Shown: positions 25,453 through 35,473, counted from the first letter of the stretch. The stretch: DNA of 64,000 nucleotides from Acidobacteriota bacterium (GCA_027459505.1 DAIDIE010000014.1:1-64000); one strand, 5' to 3'. Notes: generated by a model not told the origin, from the letters alone. A program made the numbers and translations.

Positions 25453-25727
25453 CCTAAGGAAAAGAGGTCAGACGGCGCTTGGTTCCCGCAAGTGGGTGTG
25501 ACTTGGAGCAAAGTCTCACAGTTTTTCCCGGCAAACGGCGCTGTGCTGTGCGACGCCCTGGCATTGAGAGGCCAATCTCTCTAGCCGAAACGCATTGCCG
25601 CGTTCACGGCAACAGCGCGCCACCCTGCAGACGTTGCTGAGCAGCCCCATGGCCCAGAAGACGCGGCGCTCCCTGTTGTGCAATGATGGAGGCCGTCGGG
25701 CGCAGCCGTGCGCGCCCGCTTCCCGTC

Positions 25728-26513
25728 ATGCGCATTGTGACCCTCACCACAGACTTCGGCTTCAGTGATCCATACGTTGGCGCCGTCAAAGGAGTGCTGC
25801 TCAGCACCAACCCCGAGATCAATATCGTAGACATCAGCAACGGGGTGAACCCTTTCGACCTGCTCGACGGCGGCTACACGCTCGCCCAGGCCTACCGGTA
25901 CTTCCCCTCGGGAACCATTCACCTAGTGGTCGTCGATCCCGGGGTGAACACCAACCGGCGTCCATTGGTGGTGCGGGCCGGCGCTTACACGTTTGTGGCG
26001 CCCGACAATGGCGTGCTGTCGCTGGTCTACGAGCAGGAGCCCGAGTTTCGCGCCTTCCACGTCACCGCGGAACACTACTTCCGCGACTCCGGCCGCGGCA
26101 CCTTTCAGGGCCGGGACCTGTTTGCCCCGGTGGCGGGATGGCTGACCAAGAACATCGATCCCGACAAGTTCGGACCGCAAGTCAGTGATGTGGTCCGTTT
26201 TGCGCTGCCCAAGACGCGCACAGAAGCGGACGGGGTTCATGGTGTGGTCCTCAAGACCGACCGCTTTGGGAATCTGATCACGAATCTGCGCCGCGAACAG
26301 CTTCCCGAGCTGAACCGCCAAAGCCGTTTTGAACTGCGGGTCGGCAAAGTCACCATTCAGAAGCTGGTAGACGCCTACGCGGAGGGCGGCAGCGGTGAAC
26401 TGTTTGCGATCTGGGGATCGGCGGGGTTTCTGGAAATTTCCGGCAACCGGGCGCCAGCGGCGCGTCTGGCTGGCGCCGAGCGCGGCGCGGAAGTGGTCAT
26501 CAAAGTTGGATGA
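25728..26513 (+). CDS. SAM hydroxide adenosyltransferase (DUF62 family)
   Basis: 261 residues. The N-terminus is the fluorinase/chlorinase/SAM-hydrolase signature: RIVTLTTDFGFSDPYVGAVK, then LVVVDPGVNTNRRPLVV and TFVAPDNGVLSLV. These enzymes split S-adenosylmethionine into adenosine and methionine using water. ATG 25728 is chosen because it opens the domain; an upstream ATG adds 15 non-conserved residues. It is convergent with the response regulator gene, with only 15 bp between stops and no visible terminator. Confidence 0.8.
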   Translation: MRIVTLTTDFGFSDPYVGAVKGVLLSTNPEINIVDISNGVNPFDLLDGGYTLAQAYRYFPSGTIHLVVVDPGVNTNRRPLVVRAGAYTFVAPDNGVLSLVYEQEPEFRAFHVTAEHYFRDSGRGTFQGRDLFAPVAGWLTKNIDPDKFGPQVSDVVRFALPKTRTEADGVHGVVLKTDRFGNLITNLRREQLPELNRQSRFELRVGKVTIQKLVDAYAEGGSGELFAIWGSAGFLEISGNRAPAARLAGAERGAEVVIKVG

Positions 26514-26528
26514 GTACTCGCGCCCGCT

Positions 26529-27158
26529 TCACAGCCAGCCTTTGGTGCGGGCAATGCGCGCCGCCTCGATGCGGTTGGAGGCGCCCAGCTTACTGATAGC
26601 CTCGGAGAGGTAATTGCGCACCGTCCCCTCGGAAAGCCTGAGCTCGTCGGCAATGTCGCCGCTGGTGCGTCCTTCCGCCGCCATGCCGAGAATACGGCGC
26701 TCGCGTTCGGTCAGCGGGTCGGGTTCGGTCCACGCCTCAGCCGCCAACTCGGGGTCGATGACGCGCTGCCCCCGGCAGACCTTGCGCACCGCCTCGGCCA
26801 GTTCGGCGGCGGGACAGTCCTTGAGCAGGTAGCCCCAGGCGCCGCTGTCGAGGGCCCGCCGCAGGTAGCCGGGGCGCGCAAAGGTAGTCACGATAATGAT
26901 GCGGGTTTTGTCGCCGCGATTGCGCATCTCCGCCGCTAGCGCGAGCCCGGTCATGCGCGGCATCTCAATATCGGTGATGAGGATATCCGGGCGGTGCTGC
27001 GCCACCAACTGCAAGGCCTGCTCACCATCGCTGGCCTGGGCCACCACCTCGATGTCGGGTTCGGTCTCCAGCAGCGCTTTCAAGGCGCCGCGCACCATTC
27101 CCTGATCTTCGGCGAGCATGGCGCGAATTTTGCGTGCTGGACTCATCGCGGTGATCAC
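26529..27158 (-). CDS. NarL/FixJ-family response regulator (DesR-like)
   Basis: 209 residues: a receiver domain with the acidic pair AEDQ, phospho-acceptor Asp in ILITDIEMPRMTG (about residue 60), Thr in IVTTFA and Lys in LLKDCPAAEL, then a LuxR-type helix-turn-helix (DPLTERERRILGMAAEGRT, EGTVRNYLSEAISKLG). It begins 16 bp after the stop of the kinase gene, so the pair is one operon and the cognate partner is clear. Target genes are unknown. Confidence 0.85.
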   Translation of the reverse strand: MITAMSPARKIRAMLAEDQGMVRGALKALLETEPDIEVVAQASDGEQALQLVAQHRPDILITDIEMPRMTGLALAAEMRNRGDKTRIIIVTTFARPGYLRRALDSGAWGYLLKDCPAAELAEAVRKVCRGQRVIDPELAAEAWTEPDPLTERERRILGMAAEGRTSGDIADELRLSEGTVRNYLSEAISKLGASNRIEAARIARTKGWL

Positions 27159-27174
27159 GGCTTCCGCCGGAGCC

Positions 27175-28422
27175 TTACAGGGTGGCGGCGTTTACCGGCA
27201 GCGAAATGCGTATGCGCGTGCTGCCCCCGGTTTCGCAACCCAGTGTACCGCCAAGCGCTTCGACCCGTTCCCGCATGCCGCGCAGGCCGTTCCCTTCCGA
27301 CAGTTCCGCCGCGCGGCCGTTGTCTTCAATGATCACCCGCAGTTCGTCGCCAAACTGTTGCACACGGATCGTACAGCGCGTCGCCTGGGCATGGCGCACG
27401 ATGTTGGTGACCGCCTCGCGCAAAGCGAGCGACAGCACGGTCTCGGTGGAGGGCCCCAGGCTGACCTCCCCGAGTTCCAGCGCCGGCTCGACACCCGCCG
27501 CGGTCAGCACCAGGCGGGCGCGTTCGACCTCCGCCACCAAGCCTTCGGAACGGTAGCCGCGAATCGCCTGGCGCACGTCGGCGAGGGTGCGCCGCGCGGT
27601 CTCCTCGACATCCTGCAATTCCTTGCGCGCGCGCTCCTGATCGCGATCCAGGAGCCGTCCCGCCAATTCGGACTTCAGCACAATGAGCGATAGGGTATGG
27701 CCGAGCACATCGTGCAGGTCCCTGGCAATACGCTCCCGCTCGGCGATTTTAGCCAGCCGCTCGACCTCTTCCTGCGCCATGCGCAGCTTGCCTTGCGCCT
27801 GCCGCTCGCGCACCGCGTAGATGTTGGCGGCGCACAGCCCCGCCGAAACCACGCCCACCCAGATGGCCGCCAGAGGGGATATGTGATGCAGGTGCATCTC
27901 TTCCGCGTACAACCCGATTTGCGCCAGCGTAAACAACAGCGCTCGCCGCGCTTCAAACGCAAACGGCGCCATCGCAGCCGCGTACAGGATGAAGGTCGCG
28001 CCGCCGCCGCTCAGCCAGGAAAAGCCCAGCCCGAGCATCGTTACCAAAATCACCGCCGCTTGCCGCCGCCGCGCGTTGGGCAGCCAGATAGTGAAGTAAA
28101 GCGGCAGAAACAACAGCACCGAAAGAACGCCCAGCCCCACCGTGCGCCAGGCAGCGTGCTCAAACCACAAGGGAATGAAGACGAACACCAGGTAGATGAG
28201 CGTGAGGTAGGCCACCGGCTCGAAGCGGCGGCGCCCCTGCACCCAAGCTTGCGCCTGGGCGCTATCGCCGCCGGTCCAAAACTTTTTCAGTCCGTCCATC
28301 TCTCTTCCTAACTCCCCATAAGGCTTCCCATTTTCCCTGGCCTGCCAGGCAGGCGCCCGGGCCAGCAGCGCCATTCCGGCGGCACCCATGATGCTCGTCG
28401 AACGCTGCTGCAGTTTTGTCAT
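27175..28422 (-). CDS. Membrane sensor histidine kinase, DesK-like
   Basis: 415 residues. The N-terminal half has about five hydrophobic spans (YLTLIYLVFVFIPLWF; VLSVLLFLPLYFTIWL and others). The HisKA_3 phospho-acceptor is in ERERIARDLHDVLGHTLSLI (His near residue 252). The HATPase_c domain has LREAVTNIVRHAQATRC and IIEDNGR, then GLRGMRERVEALGG. The architecture matches DesK, which senses membrane state. The start at 28422 is uncertain; an internal Met before LKKFW would also work. Confidence 0.85.
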   Translation of the reverse strand: MTKLQQRSTSIMGAAGMALLARAPAWQARENGKPYGELGREMDGLKKFWTGGDSAQAQAWVQGRRRFEPVAYLTLIYLVFVFIPLWFEHAAWRTVGLGVLSVLLFLPLYFTIWLPNARRRQAAVILVTMLGLGFSWLSGGGATFILYAAAMAPFAFEARRALLFTLAQIGLYAEEMHLHHISPLAAIWVGVVSAGLCAANIYAVRERQAQGKLRMAQEEVERLAKIAERERIARDLHDVLGHTLSLIVLKSELAGRLLDRDQERARKELQDVEETARRTLADVRQAIRGYRSEGLVAEVERARLVLTAAGVEPALELGEVSLGPSTETVLSLALREAVTNIVRHAQATRCTIRVQQFGDELRVIIEDNGRAAELSEGNGLRGMRERVEALGGTLGCETGGSTRIRISLPVNAATL

Positions 28423-28600
28423 TGTCTACTGGCGCGGCCGCGCGCGCCAGTGCCAGCCATCAGCCACCGGACCTGACACTTGTCATACTCCTCGCAGCCC
28501 GGTTTTAGCCTGGGGGCGCACTGGGCCAGATTTGGCTCACTCCTAGGGGGAAATCACCCGACTCACCATTTTTCCGCTGGAGCGGCGGGGGCTCTGCCAG

Positions 28601-28612
28601 TATGATCGGGCT
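28601..28612 (+). promoter_or_regulatory. -10 element abutting the MBL hydrolase start
   Basis: TATGAT at 28601-28606 ends 6 bp before the GTG at 28613, with no ribosome-binding site between: a leaderless-type start. Bases 28423-28600 show nothing else. Confidence 0.45.
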
Positions 28613-29395
28613 GTGGCAGTGCAGGTGACCATTCTGGGCAGCGGCAGTGGCGGCAATTGCGCCGTCGTCTCCAGCAGCCGCACCCGTCTTTTAGTGGATG
28701 CCGGCTTCAGCCGCCGCGAGATTCTGCGCCGCCTGCAGGCGGCAGGGGAAGACGCGGAAAACTTTGACGCCCTGCTGATCTCCCACGAGCACTCCGACCA
28801 CGTTGCAGGACTTCGCGTGCTCGCCCGCAAGTCCAGCTTTCCGGTTTTCCTGAATCCGCTCACCCGCCGCGCACTGGGAACGGATGCGGCCGAGCTGCCG
28901 CGAGTCGAGGAGTTTCGTTCCGGAGAAGCCTTCTGGATCGGCGATATCGAGATCACCCCAATGACGGTTCCCCACGACGCCGCCGACCCGGTCGCCTTTT
29001 GTTTCCAGGCAGAGGGCGTCAAGGTGGCCATTGTGACCGACCTGGGATACATGCCAGAAAACGTCAAGCAGCAGATTCGCGGCGCCGCCTGCCTGGTGAT
29101 GGAGTCCAACCACGACCTGGAGATGCTGAAGGTGGGTCCTTACCCCTGGTCGTTGAAACAGCGCGTTCTCAGCCGGGTTGGACACCTCTCCAACGAAGGT
29201 CTGGGGCAGTTTCTGGCAAACGACTTCGACGGCATCGCTTCGCATCTGGTGCTCGCGCATCTCAGCGAAAACAATAACCTGCCCCAACTGGCGGAACTTT
29301 GCGCCCAGCAAGCCCTGGACGCGCGCCCGGCGCGCAGCACCACCAGCGTCCAGGTCGCCCAGCAGCACGCGCCCCTTGCCACGCTGCGGTATTAA
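28613..29395 (+). CDS. MBL-fold hydrolase, WalJ/YycJ-like
   Basis: 260 residues, GTG start. Metallo-beta-lactamase fold motifs are TILGSGSGGNCAVV, DAGFS and LISHEHSDHVAG (HxHxDH, about residues 59-64), then an Asp in VTDLGYM and His in LVLAHLSENN. This is the layout of the YycJ subgroup of dinuclear zinc nucleases/phosphodiesterases, soluble and cytoplasmic. It is a single gene ahead of the GT-C gene. Confidence 0.8.
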   Translation: MAVQVTILGSGSGGNCAVVSSSRTRLLVDAGFSRREILRRLQAAGEDAENFDALLISHEHSDHVAGLRVLARKSSFPVFLNPLTRRALGTDAAELPRVEEFRSGEAFWIGDIEITPMTVPHDAADPVAFCFQAEGVKVAIVTDLGYMPENVKQQIRGAACLVMESNHDLEMLKVGPYPWSLKQRVLSRVGHLSNEGLGQFLANDFDGIASHLVLAHLSENNNLPQLAELCAQQALDARPARSTTSVQVAQQHAPLATLRY

Positions 29396-29502
29396 CCGGC
29401 GGCGATATTACCGTTGTCATTTACCGCTTCTCATCTGTCAGCCAGCCGCTTGCCGCTAAAGCGCCCGCGCCTGTTACGAAGCTTTCGCGCCGGGTCACCT
29501 CC

Positions 29503-29516
29503 TATACTGTTTGCTT
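29503..29516 (+). promoter_or_regulatory. -10 element abutting the GT-C gene start
   Basis: TATACT at 29503-29508 ends 8 bp before ATG 29517, again without a Shine-Dalgarno sequence. Confidence 0.45.
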
Positions 29517-31532
29517 ATGTCCCTTCCGAGTTCCTGGCGCGGGCGGCGCGCTGATCTGCTGAGCTTTGGGTCACTGGCGGGCCTGTTTGCAGTGATGACG
29601 GCAGTCACCTGGAAGCAATGGTTTAATCCCGTCATCGACAGCGGCCGCGAAATGGACCAGCCCTGGCGCGTCCTGCAGGGGCAGCACCTGTATTCGCAGG
29701 TCTATCAGTTGTACCAGCCGCTTGGACCCTATATTGGGGCACTGCTGTATCGCGTCTTCGGGATCTCCCTGAACACGCTCTATGGCGAAGGCGGGGTGTG
29801 CGCGCTGATCGTGCTGGGATGCGTTTACTGGGTTGCGCGGCGCCGCGCCAGACCGCTGGGCGCCTGGGCGGCGGGGGCCAGTTATATCGCGCTGTGCGTT
29901 TTCAAGCCCTCCGGCGTGTACTTTTTCCCGTACAGCTTCGCGGGAGTGGATGCGGTCGCCTGCAGCGCGCTGGCCATGGTTTTGCTGCTGCGTTTCGTAG
30001 AGCGGGCGCGCTGGGCTGGCGAGCCGGCGGGGGCTACTCAGCCCAGCGGTTTCGGCTGGCTGCTTACCGCTGGCGTGCTCACCGGCATTGCGCTGGCCTG
30101 CAAGGTGGAGATTGGCGCCGCTCCCGCTGTTTGCGGATTCGTCCTTCTCCTGCGCTGGGGCGGCGCGCGCGACGCGCGCCGGTTGCGCTGGCGGCGGATT
30201 GCGCTTTTTGTGCTGCCCGGCGCCGCGATACCGCTGGGCGCCTATGCCTGGGTGTTGCGTTTTGCGACGTGGAAGCAGGTTGTCACCGACAGCTACGTCC
30301 TGCTCTACAACCTGCCCGCCGGGCTGAAGTATTACAACAGTTGGAAGGCCGGCACCAATCGCCCGCTGCATAGCGTTTTGCAACTGCTGCTGGAGAACGC
30401 GAGCTGGTTCCTCATCTGCGGCCTGATCGCGCTGGGCGCGCGCACGCGGGCCGCGGGCCGCTTCCCAACCTGGAGAGAGCTGCCAACACTGCTGCGCCGG
30501 CTGCTGATCTGGAGTGCCCTGATCTGCCTGTTGGCCGTGCCGTTGCGGCTGAAATACCATGGCCCCCTCGGTGCGTCGCCTTTACTGGCGCTGGGAGTCA
30601 TTATTTTGCTTACCAGCCGCTGGCGCCGCGTTCTTCGCGAACAGGGGCGCACCAGTGATAATGCGGTTCCAGCTCAATCAGCAGCGGCGGAGACCGGGCA
30701 GAGCGAATCAGACGTGGCTGGCTGGTCACGGAGTGATTGGGTTCTGCTGTTACTGGCTCTGCACACGGTGGTGATCTCCTTACGCGTGTTCCTGCGGCTG
30801 CCCAGCGGCGGAGTGGCGGGTTCATTCCTGCTTCCACTCACTATCGTGTTTTTCACCTGGATTACGGTTGAGTTCCCAGCGTGGCTAGCAGGGCTGCCGG
30901 GCATTCCTGCCGAAGTGAGCGATGGGGCCTCCGCGAGCCCGGTTGAAAAAGTTCAAAAAGCCACGAGCGCCGCCGCAACCGCCGCCTGTTGGGCCACCGG
31001 GCTGGTTTGCGTTCTGGGGCTGGTTGTCACCGTCGTAATCTCGTTTCGCTACCACGCGCAACCGGAGATGGCGGTGGCGACCAATCGTGGAACGTTTTAC
31101 ACTCCGCCGGAGCTGGCCACCAGCTTTCAACAGGCGCTTCAATTCATCCAGACGCACACCCGGCCGGGCGATTCCATCCTGTCGCTCCCCGAAGGTTCCG
31201 ACCTGAATTTTCTGGCTGCACGCCCTACGCCTGAGCGATATGAGATTTTTACCCCAGGGTTTCTGGACCAGGCAGCGGAAAAAGACGCCATACAGCGGCT
31301 GGCCAGCAGCAACACGCAATTTATTTTCGTGATGGACCGCCCCACGGGCGAGTTTGGGGCAAAAGCTCTGGGGGTCGACTACTACCAAACGTTGATGAGC
31401 TGGATTTATTCCCATTACCGTCTGGAACGTGTGCTGGGCCGCGGGGCCAATCCCAACAGCCCCATTGGCTCTCCCCACTTTTGGATTAAGATTTATGCCA
31501 GACGGTCGCCTGTGAAAAGGCATTCCTCCTGA
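29517..31532 (+). CDS. GT-C-type membrane glycosyltransferase-like protein
   Basis: 671 residues from ATG 29517. The first long span is followed by a luminal loop VIDSGREMDQPWRVLQGQ, the acidic loop where GT39/PMT-like enzymes bind the polyprenyl-phosphate sugar. More than ten hydrophobic spans follow to about residue 510, then a C-terminal extracytoplasmic domain (RPGDSILSLPEGSDLNFLAA and others). It probably transfers a sugar from a lipid carrier to an envelope acceptor; donor and acceptor are unknown. Confidence 0.65.
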   Translation: MSLPSSWRGRRADLLSFGSLAGLFAVMTAVTWKQWFNPVIDSGREMDQPWRVLQGQHLYSQVYQLYQPLGPYIGALLYRVFGISLNTLYGEGGVCALIVLGCVYWVARRRARPLGAWAAGASYIALCVFKPSGVYFFPYSFAGVDAVACSALAMVLLLRFVERARWAGEPAGATQPSGFGWLLTAGVLTGIALACKVEIGAAPAVCGFVLLLRWGGARDARRLRWRRIALFVLPGAAIPLGAYAWVLRFATWKQVVTDSYVLLYNLPAGLKYYNSWKAGTNRPLHSVLQLLLENASWFLICGLIALGARTRAAGRFPTWRELPTLLRRLLIWSALICLLAVPLRLKYHGPLGASPLLALGVIILLTSRWRRVLREQGRTSDNAVPAQSAAAETGQSESDVAGWSRSDWVLLLLALHTVVISLRVFLRLPSGGVAGSFLLPLTIVFFTWITVEFPAWLAGLPGIPAEVSDGASASPVEKVQKATSAAATAACWATGLVCVLGLVVTVVISFRYHAQPEMAVATNRGTFYTPPELATSFQQALQFIQTHTRPGDSILSLPEGSDLNFLAARPTPERYEIFTPGFLDQAAEKDAIQRLASSNTQFIFVMDRPTGEFGAKALGVDYYQTLMSWIYSHYRLERVLGRGANPNSPIGSPHFWIKIYARRSPVKRHSS

Positions 31533-31614
31533 TTCCACCAACTCCCAAAAAGCGCTGCACCCGGCGTGTGTGTCATGGCGCGGCAGGGGTGGAGTGACGC
31601 AGCGGTGAAGCTCT

Positions 31615-33156
31615 ATGAACGAGGCGAAAGCGCACATCTCCAGCCAGGCAGTTGACCTGCTTCGTGAACGCGCGGCTGAACTATTGCGGGCGCAATCGGA
31701 AGATGGATGGCGGAGTTGGGCCTGGGGGGAGCCGTCTCATCAGGCGGAGTTGTACGCGCGTTACCCCGGACTGTTTTCCGCCGCCAATCTGCGGCATGTG
31801 GAGCGGGCTCACGCCGAGCCGCGCTCCGGAGCGGAAGCAGAGGAGCGCGAAGCGCTGCAGCTTTTCCAGCTTTACCTGGAACGCGAGATCATCGGCCAAC
31901 GCCTGGCGCCCCTGCAGGACGAGATCACCAACGCGGAGGCGGCGGCCAGCGCCGCACTTCCCGGCGGTGGAACGGCGCCATTCCGGCAGGTCGCGGTGTT
32001 GCTTAGCAATGAAGACGACGCAGTGCGCCGGCGCGCGCTGTTTACTGCCTGCGATCCGGTGTACGAGCGCCTCAACCCGCTGCGGCTGCGCGCTCTCCAG
32101 CTCATGCACGCGGGCGCGCGGGAACTGGGCTACCCAGATTACACCGCCATGGGTGAGGCGCAGCGGCTGGCGGATTTCAAGGCCTTAGGGGCACTCGCTG
32201 CGTCGGTTTTGCGGGAGACCAACGAGCTCTACGCACAACTTTTGGCGGAGGAGAGGCGGCGCGAACTGGGCCCGGGACCTTTCACACGGGCCGACACGGC
32301 ACGCCTCATGCGTTCGCGCGCTTTTGACGCCGCCTTTCCGCCGGAGCGCATGGAGGAGTTGCTCAAGACCACGTTGCAAGGTTTGGGAATTGAGCTGGAA
32401 CGGCAGCCCAACATTCTGCTGGATCTCGAGGCGCGCCCGCAGAAAGTGCCGCGGGCGGTGATGTTTGCGATTGATGCGCCGGGCGACATACGGCTCTCCG
32501 TGAAGCCGGTGGGAGGCAGCGAGGATTACGCCGCGCTGTTTCACGAAATGGGACACGCACAGCATTTCGCCCACACCACTGAACATGCCTGGGAGTTCCG
32601 CAACGTGGGCGCCTCCAACGCGGTGACCGAGCTGTTCGCGTTTCTCTTCGAACACCTGCTCGACGATCCCGCGTGGCTGGAGCTGCACACTTCAATGAGC
32701 GCGGGCATGCGTGGCCAGTTTGCCCGCTCGCGGGCGTTTCGCCGCCTGTTTCTGGTGCGCCGCTATTGCGCCAAGCTGCAATACGAGCTGGCCCTGCACG
32801 ACGATGCCGGACCCGGCACAGCGGAGTTGGCGGCGCGCTACGCCGCAACCCTCTCCGCCGCCCTGCATTACGAGTCGCTGCCCAGTGAACCAATGCGCTA
32901 TTTAGCTGACGTGGACGAGCTCTTCTACGCCGCCGACTATCTGCGCGCGTGGCTGATGGAGGCGCAGCTTGTGCGTCATTTTCGCGAGCGTTACGGACGG
33001 CAATGGTTTGCCAGCGCGGAGTGTGGCGCCGAGCTGCACCGCCTCTGGGGGCCTGGACAACGCTACGGGGCGGCGGATTTCATGCGCATTTTTGGACTGC
33101 CGCCACTATCGGCCACATCGCTTCTGCAAGAAGTTGCGCAGCTCGCGCGCGGCTGA
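31615..33156 (+). CDS. M3-family zinc metallopeptidase
   Basis: 513 residues. The zinc site is ALFHEMGHAQHFAHT (HExxH, about residue 308), with the third ligand Glu near VGASNAVTELFAFLFEHLL. Upstream helices are typical of the M3 oligopeptidase fold, and a late segment (YGAADFMRIFGLPPLS) contributes the substrate-binding side. There is no signal peptide, so it is a cytoplasmic oligopeptidase, shorter than PepF-type members (about 600) but with an intact catalytic core. Confidence 0.75.
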   Translation: MNEAKAHISSQAVDLLRERAAELLRAQSEDGWRSWAWGEPSHQAELYARYPGLFSAANLRHVERAHAEPRSGAEAEEREALQLFQLYLEREIIGQRLAPLQDEITNAEAAASAALPGGGTAPFRQVAVLLSNEDDAVRRRALFTACDPVYERLNPLRLRALQLMHAGARELGYPDYTAMGEAQRLADFKALGALAASVLRETNELYAQLLAEERRRELGPGPFTRADTARLMRSRAFDAAFPPERMEELLKTTLQGLGIELERQPNILLDLEARPQKVPRAVMFAIDAPGDIRLSVKPVGGSEDYAALFHEMGHAQHFAHTTEHAWEFRNVGASNAVTELFAFLFEHLLDDPAWLELHTSMSAGMRGQFARSRAFRRLFLVRRYCAKLQYELALHDDAGPGTAELAARYAATLSAALHYESLPSEPMRYLADVDELFYAADYLRAWLMEAQLVRHFRERYGRQWFASAECGAELHRLWGPGQRYGAADFMRIFGLPPLSATSLLQEVAQLARG

Positions 33157-33295
33157 GCCCCCGTTTCCGCCGAGTAGCCCCACAACAAGCGAGACTGGCA
33201 GCATGGCCCGGCCCTCCCCTGGCCACTCGCGATTGCAGCGCTCGTTTGGCCACCTTCGGCAATTCGCCGCCCATCCCATTTTTTGGAGGGTTGAT

Positions 33296-33562
33296 ATGAA
33301 CAAGGACCAGTTGAAAGGCTCCGCGAAGGACATGGCGGGGCGCGCCCGCCGCCAGGCTGCGGAGTGGACGGGCGACAACCAAGGTCAGGCCCGCGGCGCC
33401 ATGCAACAGGCCGAGGGCAAAGCCCAGAACGCGATGGGCGATATCAAACAGTCCGCTAACAATGCCGTCATCGAAATGAAACGGCGTTCCAGCGATATCC
33501 ATCCGGAGGCGCACGCCGGGGAACGGCCGGTGGCCAATGAACGGCGTCGCAGAACCGGCTGA
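33296..33562 (+). CDS. CsbD-family stress protein, copy 1
   Basis: 88 residues from ATG 33296 with GGAGGG upstream. It has the CsbD signature NKDQLKGSAKDMAGRARRQA then EWTGDNQGQARG and AEGKAQNAMGDIKQ. The C-terminal 25 residues are charged and probably disordered. CsbD-like proteins are small, helix-rich, soluble and often induced by stress; the function is unknown. The second copy follows 56 bp downstream. Confidence 0.8.
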   Translation: MNKDQLKGSAKDMAGRARRQAAEWTGDNQGQARGAMQQAEGKAQNAMGDIKQSANNAVIEMKRRSSDIHPEAHAGERPVANERRRRTG

Positions 33563-33618
33563 GACACGTAACCGTCCAGTCTTTTTTTATTTTGGGAAGC
33601 CATATTCAGGAGGCACTG

Positions 33619-33861
33619 ATGACCAATGATGAGCTGAAGGGCAAGATGAAAGACATGGAAGGACGAGCCGAGCGCCAGGCTGGCGAGTGGACTGGCGATG
33701 CCAAAAAGCAGGCGGAGGGCGCCAAGCACCAGGCCGAAGGCAAAGCGCAGAACTTTGCCGGCAAGGCCAAGCAGGCGGGGCAAGATATCAAGCACGATGT
33801 CTCGCGCGATCTGGAAGAAGATGACGCGGCGAAACAGCGGCCGGAGCGCAAGACCGCCTGA
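33619..33861 (+). CDS. CsbD-family stress protein, copy 2
   Basis: 80 residues from ATG 33619 with AGGAGG upstream. It shares DELKGKMKDMEGRAERQAGE and EGKAQNFAGKAKQAG with copy 1, so the pair arose by tandem duplication. It has a shorter acidic/basic tail. The copies have separate ribosome-binding sites and no terminator between them. Confidence 0.8.
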   Translation: MTNDELKGKMKDMEGRAERQAGEWTGDAKKQAEGAKHQAEGKAQNFAGKAKQAGQDIKHDVSRDLEEDDAAKQRPERKTA

Positions 33862-33978
33862 CGCTCGGGCCTGAATTTCTCTATTCTGAATTTCTCTCTG
33901 GAGGGTCGTCTTCGCTTTCGCTTGATTCGCTCCGCGTAAGAGCCCACGTAAGGGCCGGCATGATTTCCCGGCCGCTTG

Positions 33979-34015
33979 TTCCTGGCGTAATAGCCGCAGG
34001 GCTTTACGCCAGGAA
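33979..34015. repeat. Hairpin at the aminotransferase stop
   Basis: A 12-bp perfect stem TTCCTGGCGTAA / TTACGCCAGGAA with a 13-base loop includes the TAA stop of the aminotransferase gene. There is no T-run on either side. Confidence 0.5.
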
Positions 34016-35158
34016 TGAGCGCACCGCGGCTAGCGTCTGGTTCATTTCATCGAGGGTGTTGTAGCCGTGCGGAGACAAGCGGACAAAACCCAGGCGATGA
34101 GCACAGCAAATGCGCTGCTGGATCAGGCGCCGATGCAGGGCGGCTGAATCCTGGGCGGGGAAACGGAAGCTGACGATACCGCTGCGCTCGTTCTCCTGTT
34201 CCGAACCCAGGACTTCCGCACCCATTTCCAACAACCCAGCTCGCAGCTTACCGGTGAGCGCCAGGATGTGGGCGGCAATCCGCTCGACGCCGTGCGACTG
34301 CAGCAGTGCGGCGGCGGCTTTGAGGCCGTGAATGCCCACCGTATTCAGCGTGCCACTCTCAAAACGCCCTGCGCCCCTGCGCCAGACAAGCCTGCGATCA
34401 GTTTGGGCCAGGAAATCCTCCGCCGCTCCCATGTCATTGGCGTTTTCCACCGAAAACCAGCCCGGCTGACTTACCTGAAGCTGCTCCAGGACCGCTTCAT
34501 CGGCGAAAAAGATGGCGCAACCCTCCGGGCCGGTAAGCCATTTATGTCCGTCGGCGGCCAGGAAGTGAACGCCGGCGCGTTTGACGTCAAGCGGAAACGC
34601 GCCCAGCCCCTGGATTGCATCAAGCAGAAAGAGCGTTCCGGTTTCGCGGCAGATTTCCCCCACTGCGGCCACGTCGAGGCGGTAGCCGGAGAGGAACTGC
34701 ACAAAACTCAACGAAAGCAGGCGGGCGCCGCGGCAAAGGCGCCGCAACTCATCGAGATCGAGCCGCCCGTTGCGGATTTGGGCCGCCTCCACCCGCACTC
34801 CCAACCGCTGCCGCAACTCCACCCAGGGATAGACATTCGCCGGGAACTCCTGGCCGCAGGCGACAATCACGTCCCCGGGCTTCCATTGCAGTCCCCGCGC
34901 CACGGTGCAAATGCCTTCGGAAGTATTTTTCAGGAACGCGAGTTCGGCGGGGGTGGCGCCAATAAAGTGGGCCAGCGCGCCGCGAGCCTGCTCGCAAGTT
35001 TCATTCCAGCGCTCGAAATTCCACGCCCCATGGCGCTCCACATCTTCCAGCATCAGGCGCATGGCCTCGCTGGTCGCATGGGCAATGGGGGCAACCGCCG
35101 CGTGGTTGAGGTAGATGAGCTCTTTCGCGACCGGGAATTGAGTGCGTAACGACTCCAT
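34004..35158 (-). CDS. Class V aminotransferase / cysteine-desulfurase-like enzyme
   Basis: 384 residues, ATG start. PLP-fold landmarks are YLNHAAVAPIA, FLKNTSEGI, LDAIQGLGAFPLDV (Asp of the PLP pyridine) and FLAADGHKWLTGPEGCAIFF, where Lys would form the Schiff base. The sequence resembles the isopenicillin-N-epimerase/SufS-like subgroup, but there are no sulfur-transfer neighbours. The reaction cannot be assigned. Confidence 0.75.
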   Translation of the reverse strand: MESLRTQFPVAKELIYLNHAAVAPIAHATSEAMRLMLEDVERHGAWNFERWNETCEQARGALAHFIGATPAELAFLKNTSEGICTVARGLQWKPGDVIVACGQEFPANVYPWVELRQRLGVRVEAAQIRNGRLDLDELRRLCRGARLLSLSFVQFLSGYRLDVAAVGEICRETGTLFLLDAIQGLGAFPLDVKRAGVHFLAADGHKWLTGPEGCAIFFADEAVLEQLQVSQPGWFSVENANDMGAAEDFLAQTDRRLVWRRGAGRFESGTLNTVGIHGLKAAAALLQSHGVERIAAHILALTGKLRAGLLEMGAEVLGSEQENERSGIVSFRFPAQDSAALHRRLIQQRICCAHRLGFVRLSPHGYNTLDEMNQTLAAVRSFLA

Positions 35159-35473
35159 CCCTCCACTGTATCCCAGCGCTCCCTGGGCCAGGAGGAGTGG
35201 GGTGAGCCGCTGCTATGGAACTCCCTGCTTCCTGCCGAAGGAGCTACCGCCAACAGGGGAGCCGGGCGTTTTCGGGGGCGCTTGGCGGCTGCCGGCTGAG
35301 CAACTGAGTAACTAATTCCGGCCCCGAAGCGTCCATTAGAATGCCATCCCGGTTGGCGGCGCCGTCATTTCGCAGTTCCGGAGCGCATGGCCGTTACCCA
35401 ACTCGCCCTGCCGCCCGCCTTGCCCTTTCGCCCCAGCCGTAATAGCGTGGAGATGGCTCGCGAAGGACTTCCC